Shown here one piece after another: positions 1 to 6,765 of a stretch of 8,785 nt of DNA; position 1 is the first letter of the stretch, and each line of letters begins with the position of its first letter. The DNA is from DASZZV01 sp035544835. Lineage in GTDB: Bacteria; Acidobacteriota; Thermoanaerobaculia; Gp7-AA8. The notes under the pieces were generated by a model. That model did not search any database, had not been told where the DNA came from, and saw nothing but the letters and a program-made list of their open reading frames with translations. The stretch is from positions 1-8,785 of the forward strand of contig DASZZV010000219.1 of NCBI GenBank assembly GCA_035544835.1, in the 5' to 3' direction. Made by a program: the position numbers and the translations under genes.

Positions 1-314
1 GGAGAACCAGTCACGGTCAGATTGTCCTCTTTGTCCTGAACGACTTTTCCGAGCGTCGACTCGATGTCTTTCACAGTCGAGCCGATTCCGATCTGGTCGC
101 CGATTCTCCCTTCATAAGGAGCCCGCACGGCGACCTGCTGCACCCTGCCGTCCCGGACCCACAAGGTAACGAAAGGAAAAACCAGCTTATCGGTTTCGCG
201 AAACCGGTCCGTCTGCTGTGGCTCGCCGTGCGAGAGGATCTCGCGAGCAGGCGTGCCAATGCGGATGCCGGCCGCCGACTGGCCGGGCTCTATGGGTGCC
301 TTGATATCGAACAT
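1..314 (-). CDS. Partial hypothetical protein with two GXXXXI...G repeats (C-terminus off the left edge)
   Basis: An open frame of 104 codons starts at the ATG at 314-312 and runs off the left edge without a stop, so the C-terminus is missing. An in-frame TAA lies four codons upstream of that ATG, so this is the only plausible ATG start. No good ribosome binding site precedes it. The visible protein begins MFDIKAP and has no signal peptide or membrane segment. It contains two similar stretches, IRIGTPAREILSHGEP (residues 17-32) and IGIGSTVKDIESTLGK (75-90), separated by a beta-rich stretch with FVTLWVRDGRVQQVAVR. This 'hydrophobic-x-hydrophobic-G...hydrophobic...lG' duplication recalls the SmpA/OmlA/BLIP-like repeat fold, where such units precede beta strands; that comparison is inference. 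I do not recognise a named family. It is divergent from xerD across 105 bp. Confidence 0.6.
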   Translation of the reverse strand, partial: MFDIKAPIEPGQSAAGIRIGTPAREILSHGEPQQTDRFRETDKLVFPFVTLWVRDGRVQQVAVRAPYEGRIGDQIGIGSTVKDIESTLGKVVQDKEDNLTVTGS

Positions 315-363
315 GGCGCAAGTTTAAGGCAAAGGCGTTACCGGTTGCTCGTCTCTGCCTTCC

Positions 364-391
364 TTCCGCTTTCTGCCTTCCACTTTCCTTT
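364..391. repeat. Pyrimidine-rich imperfect 7-bp periodic tract upstream of xerD
   Basis: In the gap between the divergent gene starts, the + strand is almost pure pyrimidine. It reads as four imperfect heptamers: ttccgct, ttctgcc, ttccact and ttccttt. A ten-base direct copy, tctgccttcc, occurs at 354-363 and again at 372-381. The tract ends about 28 bp before the xerD start codon, so it would lie in the xerD leader if transcription starts upstream of it. The period is degenerate, and simple C/T bias is a possible alternative explanation. Confidence 0.35.
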
Positions 392-419
392 GCCCTCGGT
401 GCAGGGCACACTGAAGCAA

Positions 420-1352
420 ATGAAGCAGCCCCGCTCGCGCGATCCGGAAGTCCCCGAAGACACTCCTTTCTTTCTGGTGTACCTGCCGACTTTCATCGAC
501 TACCTGACCGTGGAAAAAGGGCTGGCCGGCAACTCCATCAAGGCTTACCGAACCGATCTCGCTCATTTCGGTCGCTTCCTCAAGTCCCAGGATGTTCCGC
601 TCGACAAGGTAGAGAGAGCGCATCTGGTTCGTTACTTCCAGGCCCTGCGTAATGCCGGCATCTCCTCGCGCTCGGTAGCGCGTGCTCTGGCGGCGATTCG
701 AGGGATGTTCCGGTTCCTGGTCACCGAGAAACATCTCAAAACCGATCCGACCGAAAACGTCGAGAACCCGAAACTCTGGACTACGCTCCCCAAAAGCATG
801 CCCGGCCTGGACATCGAGGCACTGCTGAACGCTCCTGACTGCAGTACCTCGTTAGGATTGCGCGACAAAGCTATGATCGAGCTTCTCTATGCGACCGGAC
901 TGCGTGTCAGCGAGCTGATCCGGGTGAAGATCGAGGACCTGGTCCTTGACGCCGGCTTTCTCCGGACCATCGGCAAGGGTTCGAAGGAGCGCATTGTTCC
1001 CTTCGGCGATTCATCGAAGACGGCCATCCTGCGATATATGGAGCTGGCACGGCCGGCGCTCGTGAAACATTTCGATTCGACACTGTTTCTCACCAATCGC
1101 GGACGAGGGATGACGCGACAGATGATGTGGATGAACATCGTCCGCTACGCGCGTGCGGCCGGAATTCATGGCGCCATCTCCCCGCACACCCTTCGCCACT
1201 CCTTCGCCACACACCTCCTCGAGAACGGCGCCGACCTCCGCTCAGTGCAGATGATGCTGGGCCACTCTGACATCTCGACGACGCAGATCTACACGCATGT
1301 ATCGAGGGCGCGACTGCAGAAGATTTACGAGACGTACCATCCGAGGGCGTGA
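420..1352 (+). CDS. xerD: Site-specific tyrosine recombinase XerD
   Basis: This 310-aa protein is a tyrosine recombinase of the XerC/XerD family. With its partner it resolves chromosome dimers at the dif site during cell division, under FtsK control (family knowledge). The N-terminal SAM-like core-binding domain covers about residues 16-105 and includes YLTVEKGLAGNSIKAYRTDL. The catalytic domain follows at about 125-300. All six active-site residues are visible: R162 (ATGLRVSEL), K186 (IGKGSKER), H256 and R259 (SPHTLRH), H282 (LGHSD) and the nucleophile Y291 (IYTHV). The MTRQ motif at 231-234 and the YHPRA C-terminus match XerD better than XerC, and the length is near the usual 300. The frame stays open upstream to 228, but that part overlaps the divergent gene and is not protein-like, so the ATG at 420 is preferred although its Shine-Dalgarno is weak. 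No dif-like site was recognised. Confidence 0.93.
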   Translation: MKQPRSRDPEVPEDTPFFLVYLPTFIDYLTVEKGLAGNSIKAYRTDLAHFGRFLKSQDVPLDKVERAHLVRYFQALRNAGISSRSVARALAAIRGMFRFLVTEKHLKTDPTENVENPKLWTTLPKSMPGLDIEALLNAPDCSTSLGLRDKAMIELLYATGLRVSELIRVKIEDLVLDAGFLRTIGKGSKERIVPFGDSSKTAILRYMELARPALVKHFDSTLFLTNRGRGMTRQMMWMNIVRYARAAGIHGAISPHTLRHSFATHLLENGADLRSVQMMLGHSDISTTQIYTHVSRARLQKIYETYHPRA

Positions 1353-1407
1353 GGGGTTGCTCGTTGCCCGCAATGAAAGAAAGCCAAGGGAGCGGCGAAA
1401 TCTCGCT

Positions 1408-1600
1408 AGCCCACAGCGTAAGCCGTGGGTACGCGTTCGCCACGGTCTTTTTTCGAGCCCCAGAGGGGCGGCATGTCCTCGCGAATGTAACGGCACGATC
1501 GACGCATGCCGTCCCTCCGGGGCTCGACACTAACCTCCGGGCACTACGATCCCAGCACTTAGTGCTGGGCTATTCTCAAACGCCCCTACGGGGCTGGGCG
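1408..1600. repeat. Cluster of palindromic REP-like hairpins between xerD and the permease gene
   Basis: Four short GC-rich hairpins lie in the 270-bp gap between two same-strand genes. The first is cccac/gtggg at 1410-1429, extended by gc/gc after one mismatch, with loop gtaa. The second is gcccc-aga-ggggc at 1457-1469. The third is cccagcac-tta-gtgctggg at 1551-1569, perfect over 8 bp. The fourth is gcccc-tac-ggggc at 1582-1594. In addition, 1453-1475 and 1505-1527 form a larger inverted repeat with 21 of 23 positions matching and a 29-bp loop. The pattern is that of repetitive extragenic palindromes arranged as a composite non-autonomous element. Such elements are commonly mobilised by a RAYT (IS200/IS605-like Y1) transposase encoded elsewhere; no transposase is present here. 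No coding potential is convincing across the cluster. Confidence 0.75.
1423..1453 (+). terminator. Candidate intrinsic terminator after xerD, inside the repeat cluster
   Basis: On the + strand, ccgtgg (1423-1428) can pair with ccacgg (1440-1445) across an 11-base loop and is followed at once by tctttttt (1446-1453). This is the layout of a Rho-independent terminator 71 bp past the xerD stop. The 6-bp stem is short, and it shares bases with the alternative hairpin at 1410-1429, so only one of the two can form at a time. Confidence 0.4.
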
Positions 1601-1622
1601 CCATGACATCTGAGAACCCATC

Positions 1623-2852
1623 ATGAAGACTTCAGCGCAGCGTCTCCTGAACATCACCGTGGTCGGACTCAAGGCCATCTTCCGCAACAAGCTCCGGTCA
1701 TTCCTGACGATGCTCGGGATCGTCATCGGCGTGGCTTGTGTGATCGTCGTCGTGGCCATCGGCAATGGTGCCTCCAAGTCAATCCAGGCCACGATCAACT
1801 CGTTGGGATCGAACTTCATCATGATCATTCCTGGCACATCGACGCAGGGAGGCGCGCGGGTTTTTACCGGACAGTCGTCTCTCACTCCCGAAGACGCCGA
1901 AGCCCTCAAGAACGAGTGTCCGGCCATTGCTTATGTGTCGCCCGGCGTGAGATCGGCCGGACAGGTGGTAGCCGGAGAGTTGAACTGGGGCACTCAAATT
2001 TTCGGCGTCGGGGTGGAGTGGCCTCTGGTGCGCTCGTGGAATGTGGCCGAGGGCAACTTCTTCACCGATTCCGATGTGCGATCGGGAACGAAGGTGTGCC
2101 TTCTCGGCGCCACCGTCACTGAGAATCTGTTTCCCCAGGGCGGTGCCGTCGGACAGATCGTGCGCGTGAAGAATGTCCCCTTCCGAGTGATCGGTGTGCT
2201 GGATCGCAAAGGGGGAAGCATGATGGGGCAGGATCAGGACGACCAGTTGCTGGCGCCTTACACGACAGTGATGAAGCGGTTGATGGGAACTCCCAAGCTG
2301 AACATCATCTATGTTTCAGCGGCGTCCCAGGATCAGGTCGGCGACGCTCAGGATCAGATCGATGCTCTGCTGCGCCAGCGACACCGGATTCCGCCGGGCG
2401 GCGACACCGATTTCATGATGCGTTCACAGGAAGAGATCGCCGCCGCGAACGACCAGCAGATGAAGGTGCTTCGAACGCTGCTGCTGTCCATCGCCACGAT
2501 CTCACTCATCGTCGGCGGCATCGGCATCATGAACATCATGCTGGTGTCAGTGACCGAGAGGACCCGCGAGATCGGCATCCGCATGGCCATCGGGGCCAAG
2601 GGCCGTCACGTACTGCTTCAGTTTCTCTTCGAGGCCATCACGCTGTCGATCGTGGGAGGTCTGATCGGGGTTCTGCTGGGGATCGGCGTCTCGGCCCTGG
2701 TGGCGAAATTTGCCGGGTGGCCCATCGCAGTTAGTCCGAGCTCGATCGCCTTGTCGTTCGGCGTGGCTGGCTGCGTCGGAGTGTTCTTCGGCTTCTACCC
2801 TGCCAGGAAAGCCTCACAACTCGACCCCATCGAGGCCCTGCGCTACGAGTAA
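1623..2852 (+). CDS. MacB-like ABC transporter permease (FtsX/MacB_PCD family)
   Basis: This 409-aa inner-membrane permease belongs to the MacB/FtsX (type VII) ABC transporter family. Its members use cytoplasmic ATP hydrolysis to drive periplasmic conformational change for efflux or lipoprotein handling. The order of parts is typical. The N-terminal motif FRNKLRSFLTMLGIVIGV (20-37) leads into TM1 (about 28-48). A large periplasmic domain spans about 50-280. Three C-terminal TM segments follow at about 284-309, 334-361 and 371-391. The cytoplasmic coupling segment ERTREIGIRMAIGA (312-325) and the C-terminal PARKASQLDPIEALRYE (393-409) are family signatures. The length fits permease-only members (about 400 aa), not full MacB, which carries a fused ATPase. 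No ATPase or HlyD-like adaptor gene is adjacent: xerD lies upstream and a convergent gene downstream. The ATG at 1623 is preceded only by a weak ribosome site. The substrate cannot be read from the sequence. Confidence 0.92.
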   Translation: MKTSAQRLLNITVVGLKAIFRNKLRSFLTMLGIVIGVACVIVVVAIGNGASKSIQATINSLGSNFIMIIPGTSTQGGARVFTGQSSLTPEDAEALKNECPAIAYVSPGVRSAGQVVAGELNWGTQIFGVGVEWPLVRSWNVAEGNFFTDSDVRSGTKVCLLGATVTENLFPQGGAVGQIVRVKNVPFRVIGVLDRKGGSMMGQDQDDQLLAPYTTVMKRLMGTPKLNIIYVSAASQDQVGDAQDQIDALLRQRHRIPPGGDTDFMMRSQEEIAAANDQQMKVLRTLLLSIATISLIVGGIGIMNIMLVSVTERTREIGIRMAIGAKGRHVLLQFLFEAITLSIVGGLIGVLLGIGVSALVAKFAGWPIAVSPSSIALSFGVAGCVGVFFGFYPARKASQLDPIEALRYE

Positions 2853-2878
2853 CTCAAAAGCAGATCGTTTTTACTTTC

Positions 2879-2906
2879 TCAATTTTCAATTCTCAATTTT
2901 CAATTC
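2879..2906. repeat. Four-unit heptamer tandem repeat (tcaattY)
   Basis: Four consecutive 7-bp units alternate exactly: tcaattt, tcaattc, tcaattt, tcaattc. The tract can also be read as two perfect copies of a 14-bp unit (2878-2891 and 2892-2905). It lies in the 64-bp convergent gap between the permease stop and the PilZ gene stop. It is strongly AT-rich against a GC-rich background, and no stable hairpin accompanies it. Short heptameric tandem repeats of this kind are described in cyanobacteria (STRR elements) and occur in other environmental bacteria. Confidence 0.85.
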
Positions 2907-2916
2907 TGCGTAGCGG

Positions 2917-3276
2917 CTAAACAGCGGCTTGGCTCTCGCTCCGGCGAGTGAGCAGGGATGCCACCAGTTGACGGACGATCGCGCGAGCCGGTTCGGCGGG
3001 GTCTGCAAACCGAAGCCCGGAGTTGTAGACGAAACCTTCTTTGCCGACCGCGCTGCGCTGCAGACGGCAGCGAACAACTTCACTCTGAACCGCGACTTTC
3101 CGATCCCCGAGGCGAAACTCCAAACAGAAACGCCGGCCGCCTGTGAGGGGGAATTCGTGCTCGATCCGCGCGCCCACGGTGCTGATATCGACGAGCGTCA
3201 CCGCCAGCCCGCCAAGGAAGGCTGGTATCGGAGCATTGAGGATGATTCTTTGAATCCGACGTTTCTCGTCGTTCAT
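2917..3276 (-). CDS. Small PilZ-domain protein, putative cyclic-di-GMP receptor
   Basis: This 119-aa soluble protein is essentially a single PilZ domain, which binds cyclic-di-GMP and relays it to partners affecting motility, polysaccharide output or transcription. Both halves of the ligand-binding signature are present: RxxxR as R6-RIQ-R10 near the N-terminus, and DxSxxG as D30-IS-TV-G35 (in VDISTVGARIE). The remainder looks like the PilZ beta barrel, with strands around FCLEFRLGDRKVAVQSEVVRC (50-70) and FVYNSGLRF (82-90), then a C-terminal helix at about 94-110. The ATG at 3276 is preceded by ggaagg at a suitable distance on the minus strand, which supports this start. There are no membrane segments or signal peptide. 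It is convergent with the permease gene and transcribed alone. No GGDEF or EAL enzyme is nearby, so its signalling partner is unknown. Confidence 0.82.
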   Translation of the reverse strand: MNDEKRRIQRIILNAPIPAFLGGLAVTLVDISTVGARIEHEFPLTGGRRFCLEFRLGDRKVAVQSEVVRCRLQRSAVGKEGFVYNSGLRFADPAEPARAIVRQLVASLLTRRSESQAAV

Positions 3277-3632
3277 TTACCGACCCTTCCAACACTACGC
3301 ACCCGCGTCCCTATCGGTTTTTCCAGGGACCAATAAGAATAACGCGGAGCGGGGATCAGAGGTCGTCAAATCGAACGACCGGGAAATTGACGCTTCCGGA
3401 GTGGCGACATCCTGTCGCCTGGCCCGGCGGCGTCCCGCGCCGCCGCCCCACCCAGACTAACTCCTTACCTCGTCGGCAACAGATGGCGGCTGCGCCACCC
3501 TGCCGCGGCGACTTCGGCGGGCGGAAGTACCGGCCGCACGCCGTGCGGCCCTACGCCAGGCAACGTATGCCGCGAAACGGCGCCACGGGATGGCGCCGAG
3601 CCAGGTGGCAGGATGTCGCCGCTCCGGTGCGC
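3277..3632. other. 356-bp intergenic region without a gene, mostly a palindromic repeat element
   Basis: No convincing coding frame lies between the PilZ start and the pirin stop. The first 119 bp should contain the PilZ promoter, though I cannot pick clear -35/-10 boxes. They also hold two small hairpins: tccct/aggga at about 3309-3330, and ggtcgt (3361-3366) with acgacc (3375-3380). The rest, from 3396 to 3627, is the inverted-repeat-bounded element described separately. Confidence 0.7.
3396..3627. repeat. 232-bp non-coding element with 27-bp terminal inverted repeats and internal hairpins
   Basis: The ends are inverted copies. Positions 3396-3422 and 3601-3627 match at 24 of 27 positions when one is reverse-complemented, each beginning ccggag and containing the cgacatcctg core. 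The left end also holds its own perfect hairpin, ggcgaca-tcc-tgtcgcc (3403-3419). Inside are three more strong hairpins: cggcggcg/cgccgccg (3425-3445), ggccgcac-gcc-gtgcggcc (3532-3550) and cggcgcca/tggcgccg (3578-3598). There is no room for a transposase and no good frame, so it looks like a MITE-like or REP/BIME-type non-autonomous element. It ends 5 bp from the pirin stop codon, so it would be transcribed into the 3' end of the pirin message and could act as a transcript-end structure. No flanking target-site duplication was recognised. Confidence 0.78.
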
Positions 3633-4334
3633 TCACTTCAAATCAAACAGCAACACCTCGGCATCACCGCCGCGGGCTTCCAGCGCGATGAGCTCTTCGT
3701 CGCTGATGGCCGCGCCATCCCCGCCCGACAGTGCGTCCTTTCCGAGCCGGATCTCTCCTTTGAGAACCTGGACCCACCCATGCCGCCCGGCCGCAGGACG
3801 GTGCTCGACTCGCGATCCGTCGGGAATGATCGAGGCGTACAGATCGACGTCCTGATGAATCGTCACCGAACCGTCGCGACCACCCTGAGAGCCGACCAGC
3901 CGCAGTCTGCCCCGCTTCTCTTCCTCGCTGAAATGCTTCTCCTCGTAGCCGGGAGCCAGGTCGGTCTTGCCGGGAAGGATCCAGATCTGAAGGAAGTGCA
4001 TCGATTCCTCTTTCGAGGCGTTGAACTCGCTGTGAAGCACGCCGGTCCCGGCACTCATTCGCTGCACGTCGCCGGGCCGGATGACAGAACCGTTCCCGAT
4101 GTTGTCGCGGTGCTGCAATCCGCCCTCCAGAACGTAGGAGATGATCTCCATGTCGCGGTGACCGTGAGTTCCGAACCCTCGCCCGGGCTCGACGCGATCT
4201 TCGTTGATGACGCGGAGATCGCGAAAGCCCATGTGGGAGGAATCGTAGTAGTCAGCGAACGAGAACGTGTGATACGTGTTCAACCAGCCGTGGTCAAAGT
4301 GTCCACGCTCATCTGATTTGCGAATCTGAATCAT
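3633..4334 (-). CDS. Pirin family protein (YhhW-like, putative quercetin 2,3-dioxygenase)
   Basis: This 233-aa cytosolic bicupin-fold protein is close in length and layout to E. coli YhhW (231 aa), a pirin with quercetin 2,3-dioxygenase activity in vitro. The N-terminal cupin carries the metal ligands at the canonical positions: H57 and H59 in GTHGHRDMEIISYVLEG, and H101 and E103 in GTGVLHSEFN. The flanking signatures DSSHMGFRDLRVINEDRV (31-48) and MHFLQIWILP (112-121) are also typical. The C-terminal cupin, from about residue 150, lacks the ligand set, as is normal for pirins. The ATG at 4334 follows gaggag about 8 bases upstream on the minus strand, a strong start. The gene is divergent from the large membrane protein gene across 63 bp. 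Its physiological substrate is not known; pirins are often linked to stress or redox responses. A frame on the opposite strand is a shadow. Confidence 0.93.
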   Translation of the reverse strand: MIQIRKSDERGHFDHGWLNTYHTFSFADYYDSSHMGFRDLRVINEDRVEPGRGFGTHGHRDMEIISYVLEGGLQHRDNIGNGSVIRPGDVQRMSAGTGVLHSEFNASKEESMHFLQIWILPGKTDLAPGYEEKHFSEEEKRGRLRLVGSQGGRDGSVTIHQDVDLYASIIPDGSRVEHRPAAGRHGWVQVLKGEIRLGKDALSGGDGAAISDEELIALEARGGDAEVLLFDLK

Positions 4335-4397
4335 GAGGTCGTCTCCTCGTATGTTCTGCGGTTCAGCTATTCAAACATTCTCCTATTCCGGAGCGCC
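4335..4397. promoter_or_regulatory. Short divergent promoter region between the pirin and membrane-protein genes
   Basis: These 63 bp must carry the start signals of two genes pointing away from each other, unless either is transcribed from within its neighbour. The ribosome sites are visible: gaggag for the pirin on the minus strand and ggag (4390-4393) five bases before the ATG at 4398 on the plus strand. The middle, about 4365-4388, is AT-richer (ttcagctattcaaacattct) and is the likely core promoter zone, but no convincing -35/-10 pair stands out. Confidence 0.4.
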
Positions 4398-6734
4398 ATG
4401 TTGAGACTTGCTTCTCAAACAGAAGGTGGGCAACCAAGACCGGCGATGAGCGCGCGACATCTTGAGTTCCGTCGGCGCCTTCTCGCCGTAGCGGGCGCCG
4501 TATTTGGGCTATCAGTAGCTATTTCGCTTTTACCTCTTTGGTTACGGCCGGCACCCCTGGATCAGGTGCCAGGCTACATGACCAGCATGGGGCTCGACGC
4601 TGGCGCCAGTATGCATTTACTGCTCGGCGTTATTCTGTTGTCGGCCCTCGGCACGATTCTGAGTGATCGCTTTCTCGGCTCTGTTGCCGACGAGCGCGCG
4701 CAACAATGGGCGTTTGTCTCCACCTGTTCAGCTCTTCTCGCAAGTCTGTGGATAGCGATCGCAAATCAAGATCTACCTTGGGTGGCCCTTCCTCCACTCA
4801 TCGTGGTGGCCGTGAGCCAGAGACTGCGTTTTTCGCCACAACGCTTCAGTCGACGAGACGCGCTACTCCTCCCCACCGCATTGTGCGTATTCATCGCGTT
4901 ACAAGACACACTTCCCACGCTGGCCCTGGGCAGTCGAGTCATTTTTTCGCTCACGGCTGTTTTCAGTCTTCGCCTCCTGCTAGCCTTCATTCGACCTGAC
5001 ACGGGCCTTGCGGCCGGGTACTGCTTTACCTTTTCTCCGTTAGCGCTGACTCTGCAGACCCACTACGCCGGCTACAAAGTCCGCCACACGGGATGGTTGC
5101 CGCTCACAATCGCTGTGCTTACTCCGCTCGCACTGCGTGCGCTACTCAACGACTCGGGAAAGTTACGACGTCGTCTGCTCTGCACCTCCGCATGGATCAT
5201 CTATCCTGTCGTGATCCTCGCCTACGGCAGTGCGACGAGTACGTTAGCGGCGGAAGGTAAGGCGCACGGCGATCTCTTCGAGGATGCCCACAATCTTACG
5301 GTCGCATCCGAAATGCTCCGTGGAGAACGGCCATATCGCGACATTCTCCCGACGCACGGCCTGATCCAGGATGGACTTCTTGATTTTCTCATACTGCGGG
5401 GCGGGAAGATGACGGCAGGAAGAGTGATCAAGCAGCACGGCGCGTTTGGTGCGATTGTTTCGGTCGCGGCGTATTCCGTGACGGTGGCGGCCACCGGGTC
5501 GCCCGATGTCGCAATCCTCACTCATTTTCTGAGCGTAGCCATGGGAACCGGCGGCGCCGGGCTTCGTGCGGCTCCGGCACTCCTGGGGCTGGCCTTTGCA
5601 ATAGCAGCTGTCCGAAGGCGACAACCGCGGCTGCTTGCATATGCCACGGCTGCTATCGTTCTCGCGACGCTGACAAGTCTTGATTACGCCGCTTACACCG
5701 CGATCGCGACCATTGCCGCAATCTTCCTGCTCGAACGAGCACTGCGTGCATCTGCCGTACGTGCGGCCACTGCGGGTGCTGTGACTGCAGGGTCTCTCGC
5801 GCTCATCGGTCTGTCTGCTAGCGGATTCTGCATCGACTTCTTTCGCTCGACATTACTAGAGATCGCAAGGCTGGGGCCGGCGTATGCGCTACCGCCATTC
5901 AGTGCACCACCAGCGCTAGCCATGCGCCGTTTCCCCCCCGAGGTCCTGGCGACCATATTCGATCACGACACGCTTCCGATCATTTTCTGGGCGGCGACGC
6001 TGATAGTCGTCTGCGCGGCCCTCGTTCTACATCGAAACGACGGCAGGATCAGTGATGGTCTCCGCAATGCTCTGCTAGTGCTCGGAATATGGGTGATTGC
6101 CACAGGACTGTCATACGGTGAGCGCCAACACAGCTACTTTATGACCCTCTTCGCTCCCATGGTCGGGAGCTGGATAACGTTTCTCTTTCATGCCCGTGGC
6201 CAGATAGCCCGGTTCGCTGCCGTACTGACCGTAATCGTAGCGGTGACGGCAGCCCAGCCTACCGTCCATCTGTCGAGCGTAGACATGCTAAGGCGCCAGC
6301 AGGGTCCGCTCGACGCGAGCGATGAGGAAGTCGCCGATGTCCCGCGCGCCCGCGGCGCATTGTACCGGCCCGGGGACGCCGCGATCGTCCGAAGCGTCCA
6401 TCGGTACGTTACGTCCGCTCTGAAGCCGGATGAGACGTTTTTCGACTTCACAAATCGAGGTGCGCTGTATTTTCTGCTCGATCGAGATTGCCCCATCCGG
6501 CAAGTTGAAGTGGGATTCTACGAGCGACCGCAGCAGCAACGCGAGGTGATCGCGCGCGTAGAGCGGAACAAAGCGGTGAAGCTCGCCTTGATCCCTAAGA
6601 CCGACGATCAGTCGGCGTTGGTCGACGGCGTTCCGAACTCCGTTCGCGCGCCTCTCGTGTGGGAATACCTCCGCAGCGCTTTCCGGCCCGAGTTCGAAGA
6701 GGGAAATGTTGTGATATGGCGACGCATCGATTAG
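4398..6734 (+). CDS. Large polytopic membrane protein, possibly GT-C fold glycosyltransferase-like
   Basis: This 778-aa protein has roughly a dozen hydrophobic segments between residues 28 and 620, including about 28-49, 72-89, 104-122, 126-140, 154-169, 181-198, 233-250, 262-278, 349-366, 389-404, 412-446, 458-474, 527-544, 557-571 and 603-620. It ends in a soluble domain of about 160 residues. No family is certain. The stretch FEDAHNLTVASEMLRGERPYRD (294-315), followed by HGLIQDG, resembles the acidic loop of lipid-linked-sugar GT-C glycosyltransferases, placed later in the chain than usual. The tail stretch ETFFDFTNRGALYFLL resembles the C-terminal domain of such proteins. That would make it a membrane enzyme using polyprenyl-phosphate sugars, but this is inference. 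The ATG at 4398 has ggag five bases upstream; M17 (4446) is a weaker alternative. Codons such as tta, cta, gta and aga are common near the start, unlike the GC-ending codons of neighbours. It is transcribed alone. Confidence 0.6.
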   Translation: MLRLASQTEGGQPRPAMSARHLEFRRRLLAVAGAVFGLSVAISLLPLWLRPAPLDQVPGYMTSMGLDAGASMHLLLGVILLSALGTILSDRFLGSVADERAQQWAFVSTCSALLASLWIAIANQDLPWVALPPLIVVAVSQRLRFSPQRFSRRDALLLPTALCVFIALQDTLPTLALGSRVIFSLTAVFSLRLLLAFIRPDTGLAAGYCFTFSPLALTLQTHYAGYKVRHTGWLPLTIAVLTPLALRALLNDSGKLRRRLLCTSAWIIYPVVILAYGSATSTLAAEGKAHGDLFEDAHNLTVASEMLRGERPYRDILPTHGLIQDGLLDFLILRGGKMTAGRVIKQHGAFGAIVSVAAYSVTVAATGSPDVAILTHFLSVAMGTGGAGLRAAPALLGLAFAIAAVRRRQPRLLAYATAAIVLATLTSLDYAAYTAIATIAAIFLLERALRASAVRAATAGAVTAGSLALIGLSASGFCIDFFRSTLLEIARLGPAYALPPFSAPPALAMRRFPPEVLATIFDHDTLPIIFWAATLIVVCAALVLHRNDGRISDGLRNALLVLGIWVIATGLSYGERQHSYFMTLFAPMVGSWITFLFHARGQIARFAAVLTVIVAVTAAQPTVHLSSVDMLRRQQGPLDASDEEVADVPRARGALYRPGDAAIVRSVHRYVTSALKPDETFFDFTNRGALYFLLDRDCPIRQVEVGFYERPQQQREVIARVERNKAVKLALIPKTDDQSALVDGVPNSVRAPLVWEYLRSAFRPEFEEGNVVIWRRID

Positions 6735-6765
6735 ACCTGCGGCGCTTACGAGCAGGGCGACCGCG

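Noticed and set aside
228..419. N-terminal extension of xerD by 64 codons
   Set aside because: It overlaps the divergent partial gene and the pyrimidine tract. The residues have no recombinase similarity, and XerD proteins normally start close to the M at 420.
315..419. dif-like recombination site near xerD
   Set aside because: I looked for two 11-bp inverted Xer arms around a 6-bp centre and saw none. The region is only a pyrimidine-rich tract.
1349..1606. Small + strand frames over the repeat cluster
   Set aside because: They consist of translated hairpins with no ribosome site or domain, and overlapping alternatives exist in two frames, as expected for GC-rich repeats.
3387..4316. 309-codon open frame on the + strand
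   Set aside because: It lies antisense to the pirin gene, whose metal ligands and family motifs are intact, and starts inside the palindromic element. Its product is proline/arginine-rich and domain-free, so it is a GC-rich shadow.
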